The translations under genes were made by a program, and so were the position numbers. This document shows positions 34,783-46,448 of a stretch of 64,000 bases of DNA, piece by piece. Under the pieces are notes generated by a model, which had not been told where the DNA came from, did no database searches, and saw only the letters and a program-made list of their open reading frames with translations. The DNA is from Acanthamoeba lenticulata (Eukaryota > Discosea > Longamoebia > Acanthamoebidae): assembly GCA_002179805.1 (NCBI GenBank), contig NAVB01000875.1, positions 1-64,000 of the forward strand, given 5' to 3'. Positions within the stretch are counted from its first letter, which is position 1. Each line of letters begins with the position of its first letter.

Positions 34783-36836
34783 TCATTCAAACGAAGGGGT
34801 ATGTGGATGAAACGACGTCAGGAAAGCGATTCGAACATGCACCATTCGCGATCCATTTGCACGCACATGACCGAAGCCTTGGGAAGGTTCTGTTGCAAAC
34901 CACTACCGTAAGCGAAGAGAAATACGTAGAGAGCAAAGGCGACGTGGTTCCAAGAAAGAAAAGAAGAAGCGTACCTGAGCCATGGTGTAGATCGAGTTGC
35001 GGGACATCTTCACACAACCAAATATCTTGATCTCCTCGATGAAGTAGCAACCCTTCCAAAGGTACTCTACGATGACAGTAGCGGTGTGAGCCAGAGTAGA
35101 TGAAGAAGGGGGAGTGCTCCAGAAAGAAGTAGTACCTAGCGCGGTATCAGTAAGGTTGACACACCAGCTGAGATCAATCACGTTGAGGAGAGCGCAGTTG
35201 AGGGCGATAGTCTGAATGGCTGCGTCGGTGATAAGGGGACATCGACTCAAGTTGATATCATTCAACTGTTCGCAGCCGTCCGTGAGCCGCTCTGTGACAT
35301 TGCACAACGTCAGTCTCCTGCGTGGGAGCTACGAGCAGGAGTGTGGTGGGTAATATTACCGAGACAACTATCATCCACCGTGGGGCAACTCCGGAGATCG
35401 AGAGTAGTGAGCATTGGGCAGCCCTTGCCCAGCTTTGCGAAGAGCTCCTCCTTGAGATTGGAGCAGCTGTTGAGATGGAGATTGCGAAGAGTCGGAGAGA
35501 TGAGGCAAGAGGTGGAGATGCTGCTGCACGAGAGGTCCAGTGACTCCAAGTTGTGGAACGTTGTCGATATCCGGCCGACGGCTCTGTCTGTAGCCAAGGA
35601 GGGAGAAGCAGTTAATAAAGAGTAATTGGAACGACGAGAGTGCTGAACGGGTCAGGGCTCACCAGTTAGCCGCTTGCAGCCGGACAGGTTGAGGGCGACA
35701 AGAGAAGGACAGTAAATGTGCATCAGAGATTCTTCCGAGAGCCGCTCACATCGTGCAAAGTTGAGAACTCGAAGGCTCATAGACACTGAAGTACACAGCA
35801 CGCGCCGAAAGCCCGGTTAGACACAATGGAGGGAACCAGAGCGAGCAGTGAAGGAGAGAAGGGGTATGCCAACCTATTTCACAATGCTCCAACTTCTGAC
35901 ATGTTCGGAAGGTCAGAGACTCCAGCTGTGTACAACTGGAGAAAAGAGAAGCCAGGTGAGCAGCGAGGTCAACGAGGCCAAGACACAGGACGTCAGAGCG
36001 CGCACTTGAGCGATAGCTCCTTGATGCCTTTGCCAGTAAGCAGGCGCAGATTGCTGCAGTTGAGATGCCGAAGCTTAGGACAATTCTTGGCGATCTGGAG
36101 TATGCTCCGGTCTGTGAGCTTGTCGCACCACGAGAGGTCGAGGTCCTCTAGCAGCGGGCAAGCCTAGAGTGGCAGACCCACAGCAACGGTCGCCCAACGA
36201 GAAGTTAGTGACTTCGTGTCTTCCTCCTCCATTACTCCATTACTACTCCGGTCCATGGCAACTCCGAAGGATAAGTATTACCGGTGTGAAGGGGTGGAAG
36301 AGAAGGCTGAGGAGGGATGGGTGCGTGTGGGGATGAGCACCTGCGTAATGTTTTTTATGCCGAGGTCGGAGATCTTTTTGTTGAAGGAGAGGTTGAGGTG
36401 CTTGAGCATGGGGGAGGTGCGGGCCAGCTCGAGCACGCCCGTGTCGTTCACCACTAGGCAGCCCCGCAGCGAGAGTGTGGTCAAGTTGGGGCAGGACCTC
36501 GCAATCTTTCTCAGGTTTATGTACTGACACCCACTGCGTACGGCCACGGACATAAGTTCAATTGGCAAAGACAAGACGAGAGTGGAAGGAAACAAATTGA
36601 GAATCGAACCTAAGGTTGAGATTGCGAAGGCTGGAATGGAGGAAGGGCAGTAGGGTTGTCTCATTGAGGCGCTTGGCTTCAATAAGCATGCCCATGAGTC
36701 GAACAGTGAGTTCCTCGGGCAAGACAATCTTGCTGTAGCATTCGACATTATTGAGCACTGACAAGGTGCATAGATCAATCAAAGCCTTGGGCATCCAACG
36801 CCCATTCGGAGCTGGGAGTTGGAGATTGCCTGTCAT
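34783..36836 (-). CDS. Leucine-rich repeat protein of the AMN1 / FBXL type
   Basis: Cysteine-containing LRR protein like those of SCF ubiquitin-ligase receptors. The likely start is ATG 36836 (MTGNLQLPAPNGRW, then MPKALIDLCTLSVLNNVE), a region like the N-terminus of some FBXL-type proteins; a canonical F-box is not clear. About a dozen 25-26-residue repeats follow, one or two per exon: CPNLTTLSLRGCLVVNDTGV; MLKHLNLSFNKKISDLGI; CPLLEDLDLSWCDKLTDRSI; CPKLRHLNCSNLRLLTGKGI; CPSLVALNLSGCKRLTDRAV; LESLDLSCSSISTS; LRNLHLNSCSNLKEE; MLTTLDLRSCPTVDDSCL; LNDINLSRCPLITDAAI; LLNVIDLSWCVNLTDTAL; IEEIKIFGCVKMSRNSIYTM. The last exon is unclear: a phase-0 splice after TMAQ to about 34911 would end at stop 34783, but this is weak. 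Confidence 0.7.
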
Positions 36837-37335
36837 CGTCGTTAACTTTTCTGTGCGCTTTGTTCCCAGTTGCGTGCGGTCCAACTCCCTGCGTCCGCCA
36901 GCAGGTTTCCACCACTACTTGCTGTTTTAACAGGGTGGGTCGTTCTTGCCGGGGAAAAAGAACGTAGCAAACCAGGAGTTCAGTGAAGCAAGCACAGTTT
37001 AGAGCTCCCTCTAAAGTTTGGCCAAACAATGTGAAACGTTTCACTAGTCATTTCTCTCGATTTTTACTTTTTGGGCTACGCGCAACATCACCGGCCGTGA
37101 AAGGTACAACATCTTTTCTAAGCATTATAACCGTTGGAAGACGCTGCAAGGTGCCAATGTGCCCAAAATTCTTAATGCGAATCGCAAAATGGCTTCCCCA
37201 ATTTGTTATGTGTTTACAAAAGAAAATCTTGGCCGATGCCGCTTGTTGTGCATGTGATCAATGGGCAGTTCGTGTTCGTGCACACGTGCAATGCTGTTGC
37301 ATCTAACATAACACTTCTCCAGGCAGCTCTAGCAA
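36837..37335. other. Intergenic region between divergent LRR and SNX3-like genes
   Basis: About 500 bases, AT-richer than flanking exons. It must contain two divergent promoters. Short frames on both strands lack splice or family support. I see no repeat. Confidence 0.5.
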
Positions 37336-37975
37336 ATGATCAGGAACGAGAGGGACGATGCTCCTCGTAAGAACCGCGTAGAAGGTGATTACCAGGAGCC
37401 TGAGTACATAACTATCACGGTTTCCGATCCTGTGCGTTCTTCCTTTTCCTCAATTGATGAAAGAGATTTGCCTTTGTTCACACTATTGCCACAGATCACT
37501 CACGAAGTGAACGGCAAGAAGTCACATACGACCTATCTCATCACCACCGACGTACCTTGCCCCCACCACCTTCGTCTCACGGTTTCCTATTGGGCAGGCC
37601 GAGCAGCGATCTCATAACTGGTGGTGGGCGGTCGTGTGCACATGCCAGACCTCGTTCCCCGAGTACAGCGGCACAAACTTGCAGGTCAGAAGGAGGTACA
37701 GCGACTTTGTATGGCTGAGGAATCACCTCAAGAAGAAGATGGAGGAGAGCCCCAAGAGCAGGAAGAAGGGCGGCACCATCCCCAATCTCCCGGGCGACAA
37801 CTTTGGTTCGCTCTTTGGCGCGGGCCGCTTTGACGATGCCTTTGTCGAGGAGAGGCGGAAGGGCCTCGAACTCTTCCTCAACAGCGTCGCCAACCACGTC
37901 ATCTGCAGGTTCGAGTCTGCTCTTCACTACTTCCTCCAGGACCCTTCGGAGGATCGGTTCAAGCAGTGCTCTTGA
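37336..37975 (+). CDS. Sorting nexin 3/Grd19-like PX-domain protein
   Basis: A small sorting nexin that binds PI3P on endosomes and recruits cargo to retromer. The ATG at 37336 opens MIRNERDDAPRKNRVEGDYQ. Splicing at SDP/gtgcgt (37433) to ITHEVNGKKSHTTYLITTD and then to TSFPEYSGTNLQ gives a complete PX domain. The PI3P-binding signature is VRRRYSDFVWLRNHL; then PNLPGDN and GLELFLNSVANH lead to LHYFLQDPS, as in SNX3 (ERCLHMFLQD). An insertion SPKSRKKGG precedes the polyproline-like loop. About 175 residues, with no BAR domain, fitting SNX3/SNX12 rather than SNX1. Stop 37973-37975. ELP4 follows on the same strand. Confidence 0.88.
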
Positions 37976-38238
37976 ACAATCTCCTTTTCTCTCTCTTCTT
38001 TCTCTCTGCGCTAAAATAAAAAAAACCATCCACATAATCGCCGTCCTTGAGTACGAGAGTACATCCCGCCCACGCCGGTGAGCATGAGAGGAAGGAGACA
38101 GTCTTGGGAGAACACCTGACCATCAGCTTCACACCAGCAGATGACAGGATAAGGAGGAGAACAAAAGAGAAAGTAGAAAAGAAAGCCAACGCAAAAAAAC
38201 AAAAACCAAAACCAAAACAAAAACAAGAACGGGTAGAG

Positions 38239-40531
38239 ATGGAGTCAGCCGGGAGGGGAGGACCTGCTGGCACACGAGGTGCCGCGACAAGCTTCACACG
38301 AATGACTCGCGGGGGTCGCGGCGGCGCAGCCGCCACCACGTCGGCAGGTGCGCCCCTGCTTCTCCCGCTACAGCTTAAGATCTTGCAGCACGCCAAACTG
38401 ACGCGCCTCCTACCCTTTCACCCCGGCCCATCGCAGCCATGCCCAGCGTTCCTGGAACACGGCCATCTGTGCACAACGGACAGCTCCTCGCCTCCACTGG
38501 CCTGCACGACCTCGACGGTTTGCTCTTCTTTTTCTGTTTTCTTCGTCGCCTTTTTTATGGCCGCTCACACCAGCAAGCGCGCAGAGGTGCTGGGCGGTGG
38601 CGTGGGTGTGGGCACGCTTCTCTTGATCGAGGAGGACCTGCGCACGACGCATGCCCGCACCCTTCTCAAGTACTTTGCGGCCGAGGGACTTGCCTGTGCT
38701 CACCACGTACGTCTCCTTTAGCGACCCACATCCCCATCACCGCAGCCACTCGCACTAACAGCAATAGGGGATGCGCCGCGTCGCTCTTCTTCCCGCCACG
38801 ATCTCCAAAGGTGTTCGTGGCGTCGGGCGACCCATCCGCTCAGGCGCTGGCCGAGAGCCTGCCGTCGCGCGTGGACGCTCTGCCCGTCGAAGACGACGCC
38901 GAGAAGCAGCACGAAGAGGACCTGAAGATCGCTTGGCAGTACCAGAAGTACCTCAAGGAGGGCGACGCCGGCGTTCCCCAGCCACGCGCTGCCAAGCCTC
39001 CCTCTGTACTGCCCCACCTTGGTGTTCATGATCTTGAGCGGCAGCCACATGACTGACGATCGTCGTTGGTGTTGTCGCCATTCGTTGATGCGGGCCCGTC
39101 TTCTTCCCGCCAGGCCACGCTCACGCGCACGTCATGTACGTCGCCGCTCTTGCCCGCATGCGCCCTCTATCTTGGCCTCACCCGCGACGTCTCTCCGTTC
39201 TCCTCTGTGTTGCCACCACAGCACGCAAACTGAGGCCTTTTTGCCACACGTTCGACCTCTCGCGTCCGATGCAGCCCGAAGCGGTCGACGAACTCCTCAC
39301 TAAGGCATGCGCTCGTCTCATGGGCCCGACTTGTGCCTCTCGCGAGAGCGACTCGGATGCTGACGCGGATCATCCTCCTTCTCCTGCAGGAGAAGCTCGA
39401 GGTCTGCGACGTCACCCAGCTGCGTCCGTCAGAGGGCTTCGTGCCGGGCGCCAAGTACCGCCACTTCTTCCACACACTCCGTCAGTCGCTGGTCAAGAGG
39501 CATGGCGCTCCCTCCTTCTCATTCCCTGCTCCTTGTCCACCTCCATCTGACACACGAGCACGTCACCGACGACAGTGGTGGCCTCTCGGGAGGCGAGAAG
39601 AAGAAGGAGCTCAACGTGACACGCGTGGCGATTCACTCGCTGGGCTCGCCCTCATGGGTCTCGAGCGACCAGCCCGATGATGTACGGCCGGCGCCCATCT
39701 CGTCCGTGTCGAGCTTTTGCCTCAACGTTGTGGGTCGCCTAACGGCCGCTTTTCCAGGAGGCGCGCCACTTGGTACAGTTCCTCCACGCGCTGAAAGGTC
39801 TGCTCCGCTCTTCCCTCGCCGTGTGCGCCGTCACCGTACCGACAGCCCCTCCCGTTCTCGAGAGACAGTGAACGGCAAACGAGCTTATCAGCTAATGCCG
39901 TTTACGCGCAGGTCCCACCGCACCTCCTCAGCCCCTCGCTCATGGCGAAACTGCGCCACTTGGCCGACACCGTCGTGGCGCTACACTCGTTCAAAGGCAC
40001 ACGCCCTCACGCTCGTGCTACGCACGCGAGAGAGAGCACAAGCCCACTCACCTCTCGCGTTTGTCGGGCCCTCAGGCAGTGGCGATGTGGCGGGTGAGGC
40101 GTTCAAGGACTACAGTGGCCTGTTCTACCTGCGCAAGCTGCCTCGGCTAAACTCGCTCGTCTGGGGCCATGTGCCCGACGCGTTGACCTATCTCTTCCAG
40201 ATGCGGTGCGTGCCCTCTCGACGCAGAAGGAGCCATGGTGAGGCTCACTCGCTTGAGTGGGTCGCGCTGCTGTGCTCCACGCAGGAGGCGCACATTCAGG
40301 ATCGAGGAGATCCATCTACCGCCCGAGACGGACCGGTCAGGCGCCACGGGCGACGCCAAGCCCGCAGGCAAGCCCAAGCGTACGTCTCTCTTCCCGCATG
40401 CGAGAGAGGAAGCCCTCAATTTAGGGCTTACACGTTCGCGCGTGTTTGCGCCCAACAACGGACCAGCTTCTGTGCAGAGCGCAGGCCTTCTGTGCGCACC
40501 AGGCAAACAGGCCAGCCCGCTAGACTTCTGA
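38239..40531 (+). CDS. ELP4: Elongator complex protein 4
   Basis: Subunit of the Elp4-Elp5-Elp6 RecA-like hexamer that assists tRNA wobble-uridine modification. The ATG at 38239 gives MESAGRGGPAGTRGAATS. A phase-1 splice GCAG/gtgcgc to CCATGCCC joins MPSVPGTRPSVHNGQLLAST, the family N-terminus. Further blocks: LGGGVGVGTLLLIEED (degenerate P-loop), LLKYFAAEGLACAHH, VFVASGDPSAQALAESLP, EEDLKIAWQYQKYL (compare yeast DLKIAWKY), LRPFCHTFDLSRPM, LNVTRVAIHSLGSPSW, LMAKLRHLADTVVALHSF, YSGLFYLRKLPRLNSLV, FRIEEIHLPPETDR and the C-terminus SAGLLCAPGKQASPLDF (compare SG-CSGSS-LDF endings). Ten or so exons; stop 40529-40531. The match of block order is strong. Confidence 0.9.
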
Positions 40532-40708
40532 TGGTGGAAGGAAGCTTCCCAGACCATGGCATCAAACGCAAAAACAAGAGAAACGGTTCGGGTTGGTCGG
40601 TGCTTGTTGTTCCAATGTGGTGTGCGGCGTGGTATGTACATCCTGCCACGCGCGAGACTGCGGGGCAGAAGGAGGGTGGGCGGGAGGCAAACGGCCAACG
40701 TGTGGGGT

Positions 40709-40726
40709 AGAGAGAGAGAGAGAGAG
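40709..40726. repeat. AG dinucleotide repeat
   Basis: Nine AG units in the space between the convergent ELP4 and Rab5 genes. Confidence 0.85.
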
Positions 40727-40821
40727 GCCTGGACGAAAAAGATGAAGAACCAAGGGGCGGGCGTGAGTGTGAAACTTGATTTGTTGGCCTGCTCGGTCGG
40801 GCCTTCAGGCGGATTGAGCTC

Positions 40822-41830
40822 TTAAGAGCAGCAGCCGCCCTTCTTGACGGGCTTAGGGTCATCCTTCACCACGAATCCGTTGTCCTGCGTACAAGGTTAA
40901 CACAAAAACATGAGCACAGCAAACAGAGCGGACGCGCGTCTTTGGCAAGAGCGCAAACGTACAGGACGAGACGGTTCCTTGGCTGGCTTCTTGGGCAGCG
41001 TGTTGGCTGTCGAGGGAGCGGAGAGAGAGGTGAGCAAAAGACACCCAAAGAAACAATGGTGGACGGGAACAAAGGCTCAGAGCCGCGACGCTATCAGCAT
41101 ACCAATGGCCTCAAAGATCTCGCTCACGTTCTGGGCAGTCTTGGCCGAGGTCTCCATGAAAAGCACGCCGTTCTCCTCAGCGTAGGTCCGGGCCTCCTCG
41201 GTCCTGATCCGCCTGCCGTCCTCGAGATCGTTCTTGTTGCCCACAAGGGCGATGATCATCTTGGCGGCGCCCTGCGTCTGGAGCTCCTTGACCCAGGCCT
41301 TGGCCCGCGCGAATGAGCTCTGAAGCGAGTGCAATTGAGTGAACTCTGTGAGTAACGACAGATGGGGCGGCAGCAAAGGAGGTCTCAACATACGTCGTTG
41401 GTGATATCGTAGACGACGAGGGCTGCCTGGGCGCCACGGTAGTACATGGGCGCCAACGAGTTGAACCTCTCCTGGCCAGCTGCAGGATTGATTGTGGAAA
41501 TGAGCGATGCTTTTCTGCAGGCAAATGACGAAAGGGGGGAGGGGGAAGCGATTGTCGGTACCAGTATCCCAAATCTCAAACTTGACCATGGTGCCATCAC
41601 TCAAGGCCACCGTCTGCGTCAAAAATGCGGCTGCATTGATAGAGGCAGGAGAAGTGAGTGGGCGCTGCCCAAAATGCAGTACTTTAAAGGTACGCCCACG
41701 TCGTACCACCGATGGTGCTTTCGTTGTTTTCATGGAACTCGCCCTTGACGAATCGCAGCACAAGGTTGGATTTGCCCACGCCAGCCTGGCCAAGCAGAAC
41801 CAACTTGAACTGGAAGATCTTGTTGTTCAT
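40822..41830 (-). CDS. RAB5: Rab5-like small GTPase
   Basis: Early-endosome Rab GTPase controlling endocytic fusion. The ATG at 41830 gives [20 protein letters not shown]. The P-loop GQAGVGKSN has Gln-Ala-Gly where animal Rab5 has Glu-Ser-Ala. Switch I is [13 protein letters not shown] (Rab5 signature GAAF), switch [22 protein letters not shown] is split by an intron, then [28 protein letters not shown] (guanine specificity), [15 protein letters not shown] and VSEIFEAI. The tail ends VKKGGCCS, a double-cysteine prenylation site one residue from the end. Stop 40822-40824. About 200 residues in six exons. It converges on ELP4 and is divergent from COQ7. Confidence 0.95.
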
Positions 41831-42291
41831 TTCTCTATCGTTATCTGTCGTTTAAAAGGGGGGAGGATGGAATCAAACGATAGTCTCCTTTGGGTGTTCG
41901 ATTGCGCTGTCTCTGTCTGCACTGTATCCAAAAGCGTACCCTGGTTGAGTTGTCAAAGGCTGCAGCAACCGCGCTATTTCGATTGCGTTTCGTTGTGTCT
42001 GGCCCGTTTGGCGTGGCGTGCCCTTCGGTTTTGCCGATACTCCGTGGAGCGAAGCTTCAGAGAAAATGGCCGCACGCACCCTTTTCTTTTAAAGCCAAAA
42101 AGAAATACGGAAATGAAATCGATACCTAAAAGAAAAGGAAGCAAAAATCAATTGTTTATTAATAATCGCCTCCTCATCTCTACGTTCTAAGAAAAGACGT
42201 GCTTTTGTGCAATCACAAGTACACACGGCACTACTGCCCAGTACAACCGGCACGCAGGAGTTGCCGGATCGCTCGGTGAATTAAATCTACA
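41831..42291. other. Intergenic region between divergent Rab5 and COQ7 genes
   Basis: About 460 bases carrying the two promoters and leaders. It is AT-richer than the exons towards 42090-42190. I see no gene or repeat. Confidence 0.5.
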
Positions 42292-43264
42292 ATGCTGTCC
42301 CGTGCACCTTTGCTCCGGGCCTCTGCTATTGCTGGGCGGGGTTCCCCCTTTGTTGTGAGCCACTTGACCTCGTCTCGTGGGCCGGTGCGTATGCTGAGCA
42401 CCACCCGGGCGGATGACACCGGTGTCAACGGAGCAGACACCTCTGCTCCCACTTCCGATGAGGTCTCCACCACATCCCCAGAGCAGGAGCGGCTACGGCA
42501 TAGCCTCTATGACCAGATTATACGAGTCAATCAAGCTGGAGAGCTGGGTGCGCAGCAGATCTACGCTGGCCAGCTCTTCGTCTTGCGTGGCACCGCCGAC
42601 GAGCCCGTCCTGCGGGTACGTTCCCAGTGCTCGTGCTGTTTTGGTTCCTCTTGTTGTGACGCGTGCCAACCGGCATCGGCGGGAGCAGCACATGGCCGAA
42701 CAGGAGAAGGAGCACTTGAAGAAGTTCGACGAGTTGATGGAGCGCCATCGGGTGCGGCCAACGGTGCTGACGCCGCTCTGGCGCGTCGCCGGTTTCGCGC
42801 TCGGGGCCAGCACGGCGCTCCTGGGCCGCGAGGCCGCCATGGCCTGCACCGTGGCCGTCGAGACCACCGTCGGCGAGCACTACAACGACCAGCTCCGCGC
42901 CCTCCACGAGCACAATCTCAACTCGCCCTCCGACCAGGAGCTGCGCCAGGTAAACAACGCTCCTCCGCCCTTCTACGTCCTGTTTTGGCTTCCGGTTCGT
43001 TTATTGCTGACTCCCCGCTCCTCGGTCTTTACACGACGACAAGACGATACGCAAGTTCCGCGATGACGAGCTGGACCACCTGGACATCGGCCTCAAGAAC
43101 GACGCCGAGAAGGTACAGGAGAATGAAGAGCGCTTTCCTTTCCTTGTTCTTATCAATCTTACGTCGCTACACTCGTGACGAGCGCAGGCGCCACTGTACA
43201 GAGTGCTTTGCAAGACCATCGAGCTCGGCTCCAAGGCCGCGATCTGGCTCTCCACACGCATCTA
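42292..43264 (+). CDS. COQ7: 5-demethoxyubiquinone hydroxylase, mitochondrial
   Basis: Di-iron hydroxylase of the penultimate step of ubiquinone synthesis, on the mitochondrial inner membrane. The ATG at 42292 gives a basic, Ser/Arg-rich targeting sequence (MLSRAPLLRASAIAGRGSPF). All iron-ligand helices are visible: IIRVNQAGELGAQQIYAGQ (Glu), HMAEQEKEHLKKFDEL (ExxH), CTVAVETTVGEHYNDQL (Glu, Glu/His) and FRDDELDHLDIG (ExxH). The spans LTPLWRVAGFALGASTALLG and the C-terminal LYRVLCKTIELGSKAAIWLS match the family. Four exons; introns near 42616-42688, 42949-43044 and 43114-43188. The end is STRI, stop 43262-43264. No key residue is missing. Confidence 0.96.
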
Positions 43265-43550
43265 ACGCTGCTTTTCAGAATGTTGCTCTTCCCTCCACAA
43301 ACATCTTGTGTCGCGAACGGTCGAGATTGGCAAAAAGGAACGGCTTTTCTTCTTGTACATAACAACAAACACCAAAAACACGAGCCTGCTTCGATGTCAC
43401 ATGTGGGCTACACAGCCACGCAGCGATAGGGCGGGTGAGCTCGCTGGCGGGCGCTGCGCCATCGACCAAGACAGCCGAAAAACATAAAAAAACGTAAAAT
43501 CACATCACCTCCTCACGCGCGGAGTCGCGCCACCGCCGCGGAAGGAAGTC

Positions 43551-45709
43551 TCACAGGGGCTGGGCAAAGGTGGCCAGCGCTGCCGCAGCGGCCTTGGTGA
43601 TGAGGCCCATCTGCTCAAAGTCCAGGTACTCGGGCAGGTCCGTCGACTTGTGGTAGTGCGGGTACACCACCGCCGAGCCCGACGTCTCAAAGTAGCTGCG
43701 TGTCCCAGGGACGTGTCCTTTCGTCAGGCGCGGCCTCACGCCGAGATTGGCGGGGGAGAGAGGAATGAAGGGCGGAAGGGGGCAGCGTACCTCATGGCCG
43801 GGAAGCCGTTCTCCACGAAGCTCTGCTGGTCGGAGCAGCAGCCGCTCGTGTAGGCGATGGCGAGCTCGGGCACGTAGGCGCGCGCCAGCTTCTCGGTGGC
43901 CTCAGTGAGCCACACCGTCGTGTAGCGGTTCACCAACGCCAGCGTCACTCCCGTGGTGGGGCGCTTGTAGCCTTGGGGCCAGACGGAGGAGTGAGCGCAG
44001 CCAGCAAGAGAGGCCACAACACACACACACACACATCAACACATAAACACACACGTACCGATCATGTCGGCGTTGAGCGCGGCGACGATGTTCTGGCCGG
44101 TGGCCTTCATCTGGTCAGCGTAGTAGCGCGAGCCGTAGAGGCCCATCTCCTCGCCCGACCACGACGCGAAGCGGAGGGTGTAGTTAAACCTGTCGTCGCC
44201 GTGTTTGGAAATGTTCATGTTGCTGTTCATGTTGTCGGCCAAGAAGAGAAGAGAAGCGCAAGGCGACGGTACTTGGCGCCGCTTTGGGCAAAGGCACGGG
44301 CCAGCTCGAGCACGGCCGCCGACCCGGAGCCGTTGTCGTCCGCGCCGGGTGCGCGCTGGCTCGGGTTCTGCCGGGCACGCCCCACCCCACAAGACGCCGT
44401 TGGTTCGCGGCCTGTGGCTCACAATCCACAGCTGCTCCGTACAGAGAGGGACGTGGCGCGAGAGTCGTAGTGGGCGCCGATGATGACGATCTTGGTGGGG
44501 TCGCCCGCGCCCGGCAGCTCGGCGATCACGTTCTTCGAATACCCATCCCTGAAGCTCTGGGTCGTAACGGCCAGACCTGCGCGAGTTCATTGGGTTGGTG
44601 GGCGCTCGTTGTTGCCCAGCGGTGTGTGGGACGTACCGAGCGAGGCATAGTACTGGGCGATCCACTCCTGGGCCTCAACGGCTGCAAATAAATAAATGAA
44701 TAAATATTCATAAATAAATAAATAAAACAATAAAGCCGCTTCACTTTCAGGCGGATGAACCTCCGGAAGACGTGGCGAGGCGGGTGAAGTAGTTGCTCAG
44801 GTGGTAGTCGTGCTTCTTGACCAGCTCCGGCTCGACTGACTCCACGAGCCGGGCGATGATCGGCTCGGCCTGGACGGCGTTCATGGCCGCCAGGCGGGCG
44901 CGCAGCGGGTTGTTTGCAAAGTCGGGCAGGGCCTGCCGCCGCGGCTCAGTGAGCGGGACAAGAGTAAAAGAGAGATATTAGAGGATGAAGTGGCGGTGCG
45001 GGAGTACCACGGCCTTGGGGGGCACGGGGACGAAGGTGGCCACGTTGCGGAACGGCTCGAGGGCATCGAGGTCGGACTTCTGGACCACGAAGCTGGCGCT
45101 GCCGTCAGGCGCGAGGAAGGACATGACCCGCGACGAGAGCGCGTCGGCGATGTCCTGCACCGCCAGCTGGTTGGAGCACTCCACCACCCTGGCGTGGTCC
45201 ACGAGAGATGGCCGTGAAGTGAGCGCTTGGCAAGGGAGCGCGCGAATGAAGGGGAAGAGAGAAAGGCCACCAGAGCTCGTCGCTGGGCTTGTAGGGCGCG
45301 AAGGGCAACACACGGCAAGTGGGGCAGCACTTGTCCATCAGTTCGTCTTCAGCGGAGGCGTCGGCCACCACGAGCCCGAAGAAGCCAAACCTGTCGACGA
45401 AGAGAGCGGGTCCCGATACGCAACGATTGAGGGACCGAGAACGAGACATTCAAGTGAGAGACAGTGTACCTGCCACGATAGTCATAGCCGAGTTCGAGAA
45501 GACGCTGTTCGTTGAGGGCCTCGATCACATCAGGCTGCAGGAAAATCCACGAAGGACCATCCTCCTGAGCTGCTCGATTCGAAAAATGGGACGGATTAGA
45601 AGTGTGCGCAACGCATCCAAGGGAGGAGTGAAAAAAGCGAACCAGCAACCACAGCAACAGCAGCAAGGATTAGTGCCAAGCCAAGGGCCCACCTCTTCAT
45701 CACCATCAT
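43551..45709 (-). CDS. M28-family zinc aminopeptidase, membrane-anchored or secreted
   Basis: Leucyl-aminopeptidase-like M28 metallopeptidase. The ATG at 45709 gives MMVMKRWALGLALILAAVAV, a signal peptide or signal anchor, so the enzyme should be lumenal or secreted. A propeptide-like half follows (FLQPDVIEALNEQRLLELGY, FGFFGLVVADASAEDELMDK, FVVQKSDLDAL, PPKAVVLPHRHFI), like inhibitory domains of related enzymes. The catalytic half has KIVIIGAHYDSRA (zinc His), RAPGADDNGSGSAAVLE (bridging Asp), RFASWSGEEMGLYGS (catalytic EE), ALNADMIG (zinc Asp), CCSDQQSFVENGFPA and VVYPHYHKSTD (zinc His). All ligands are kept. It ends ATFAQPL, stop 43551-43553. At least nine exons. A copy of the 60-base intergenic element lies about 85 bases upstream of its start. 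Confidence 0.9.
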
Positions 45710-46448
45710 GTATGCACAGAGCAAGAAGTGCGAGTTTGTTGCTGTGCTGCCAACGCGCCCGAAATTTGGGATATCGGCGTGCGCGGCAAAGAAAAAGAAA
45801 ACGCCTTTCGAGAGAAGGCCTCTTGTGTTGGGTTGGGTGGTTTTTGTCGTGTTGGGTGGTTGGTTGAGCACGTACGTCACGCCTCGCTCCTGGTGGTGGG
45901 CCTCACCAGTGCTGACCTCTTTGCGCGTGGGCTGCAGCAAAACCTGCGTGATGCGCGTGGAATGCTTCGTCGCTTCGCGCGTGTGGCCGGCGCCAACGTC
46001 TACGGTTACAAGGCCCGCGCCATCACGCCCGGTTCACCGTACCGCCCGCCAAGATGGAGGAGAGGACATACACGATCCGGACGTCTACGGAGTAGACCTC
46101 TTCCGACGTCATGCTGGTCGCGATGGCCCTAACGCAATGAAGCGGTTTCTTTTGAAACAAAAACACAAGAGCAGGATGATCTTTTTGGGTAAACCTAAAC
46201 ACAACGCCAGGCTGGCGAGGTCGTGCGGTCACAGCAAAGGACAGCACGCCTTGCGCCGTCCACCCTTTTCTTCTGTTTTTGCTGTTTTCTTCTGAGGCGC
46301 GAGTTCCTCTCCTCACCTTCATGGTCTCCTCCTCCTCCTCTTCCAACTCTACACCGTTCGTACGCCTCACGTCCTCGGTGCGCGGAGTCTCTCTTCTTTC
46401 AGCCTCCACCGTTTGCCCTCCTGGGTTTCATCAGCCGTGGTCGCGCGC
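45710..46448. other. Intergenic region, possibly with an unassigned plus-strand exon
   Basis: Lies between the M28 start and the TFIIA stop. It holds copy 1 of the 60-base element (45794-45854). At 45938 a good acceptor (gggctgcag) precedes an open stretch reading QNLRDARGMLRRFARVAG in one frame; another frame near 46054 reads KMEERTYTIRTSTE to a stop at 46096-46098. These may be pieces of a small plus-strand gene but I could not join them in phase, so I do not call a CDS. Confidence 0.35.
45794..45854 (+). repeat. Copy 1 of a 60-base intergenic direct repeat
   Basis: Begins AAAGAAAACGCCTTTCGAG and ends GTGGTTTTTGTCGTGTTG. It is identical to 47843-47902 except for one extra G in the GGGTTGGG run. 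It contains a short inverted repeat GCCTT-TCGAGAG-AAGGC. It lies about 85 bases upstream of the minus-strand M28 start codon. Confidence 0.9.
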
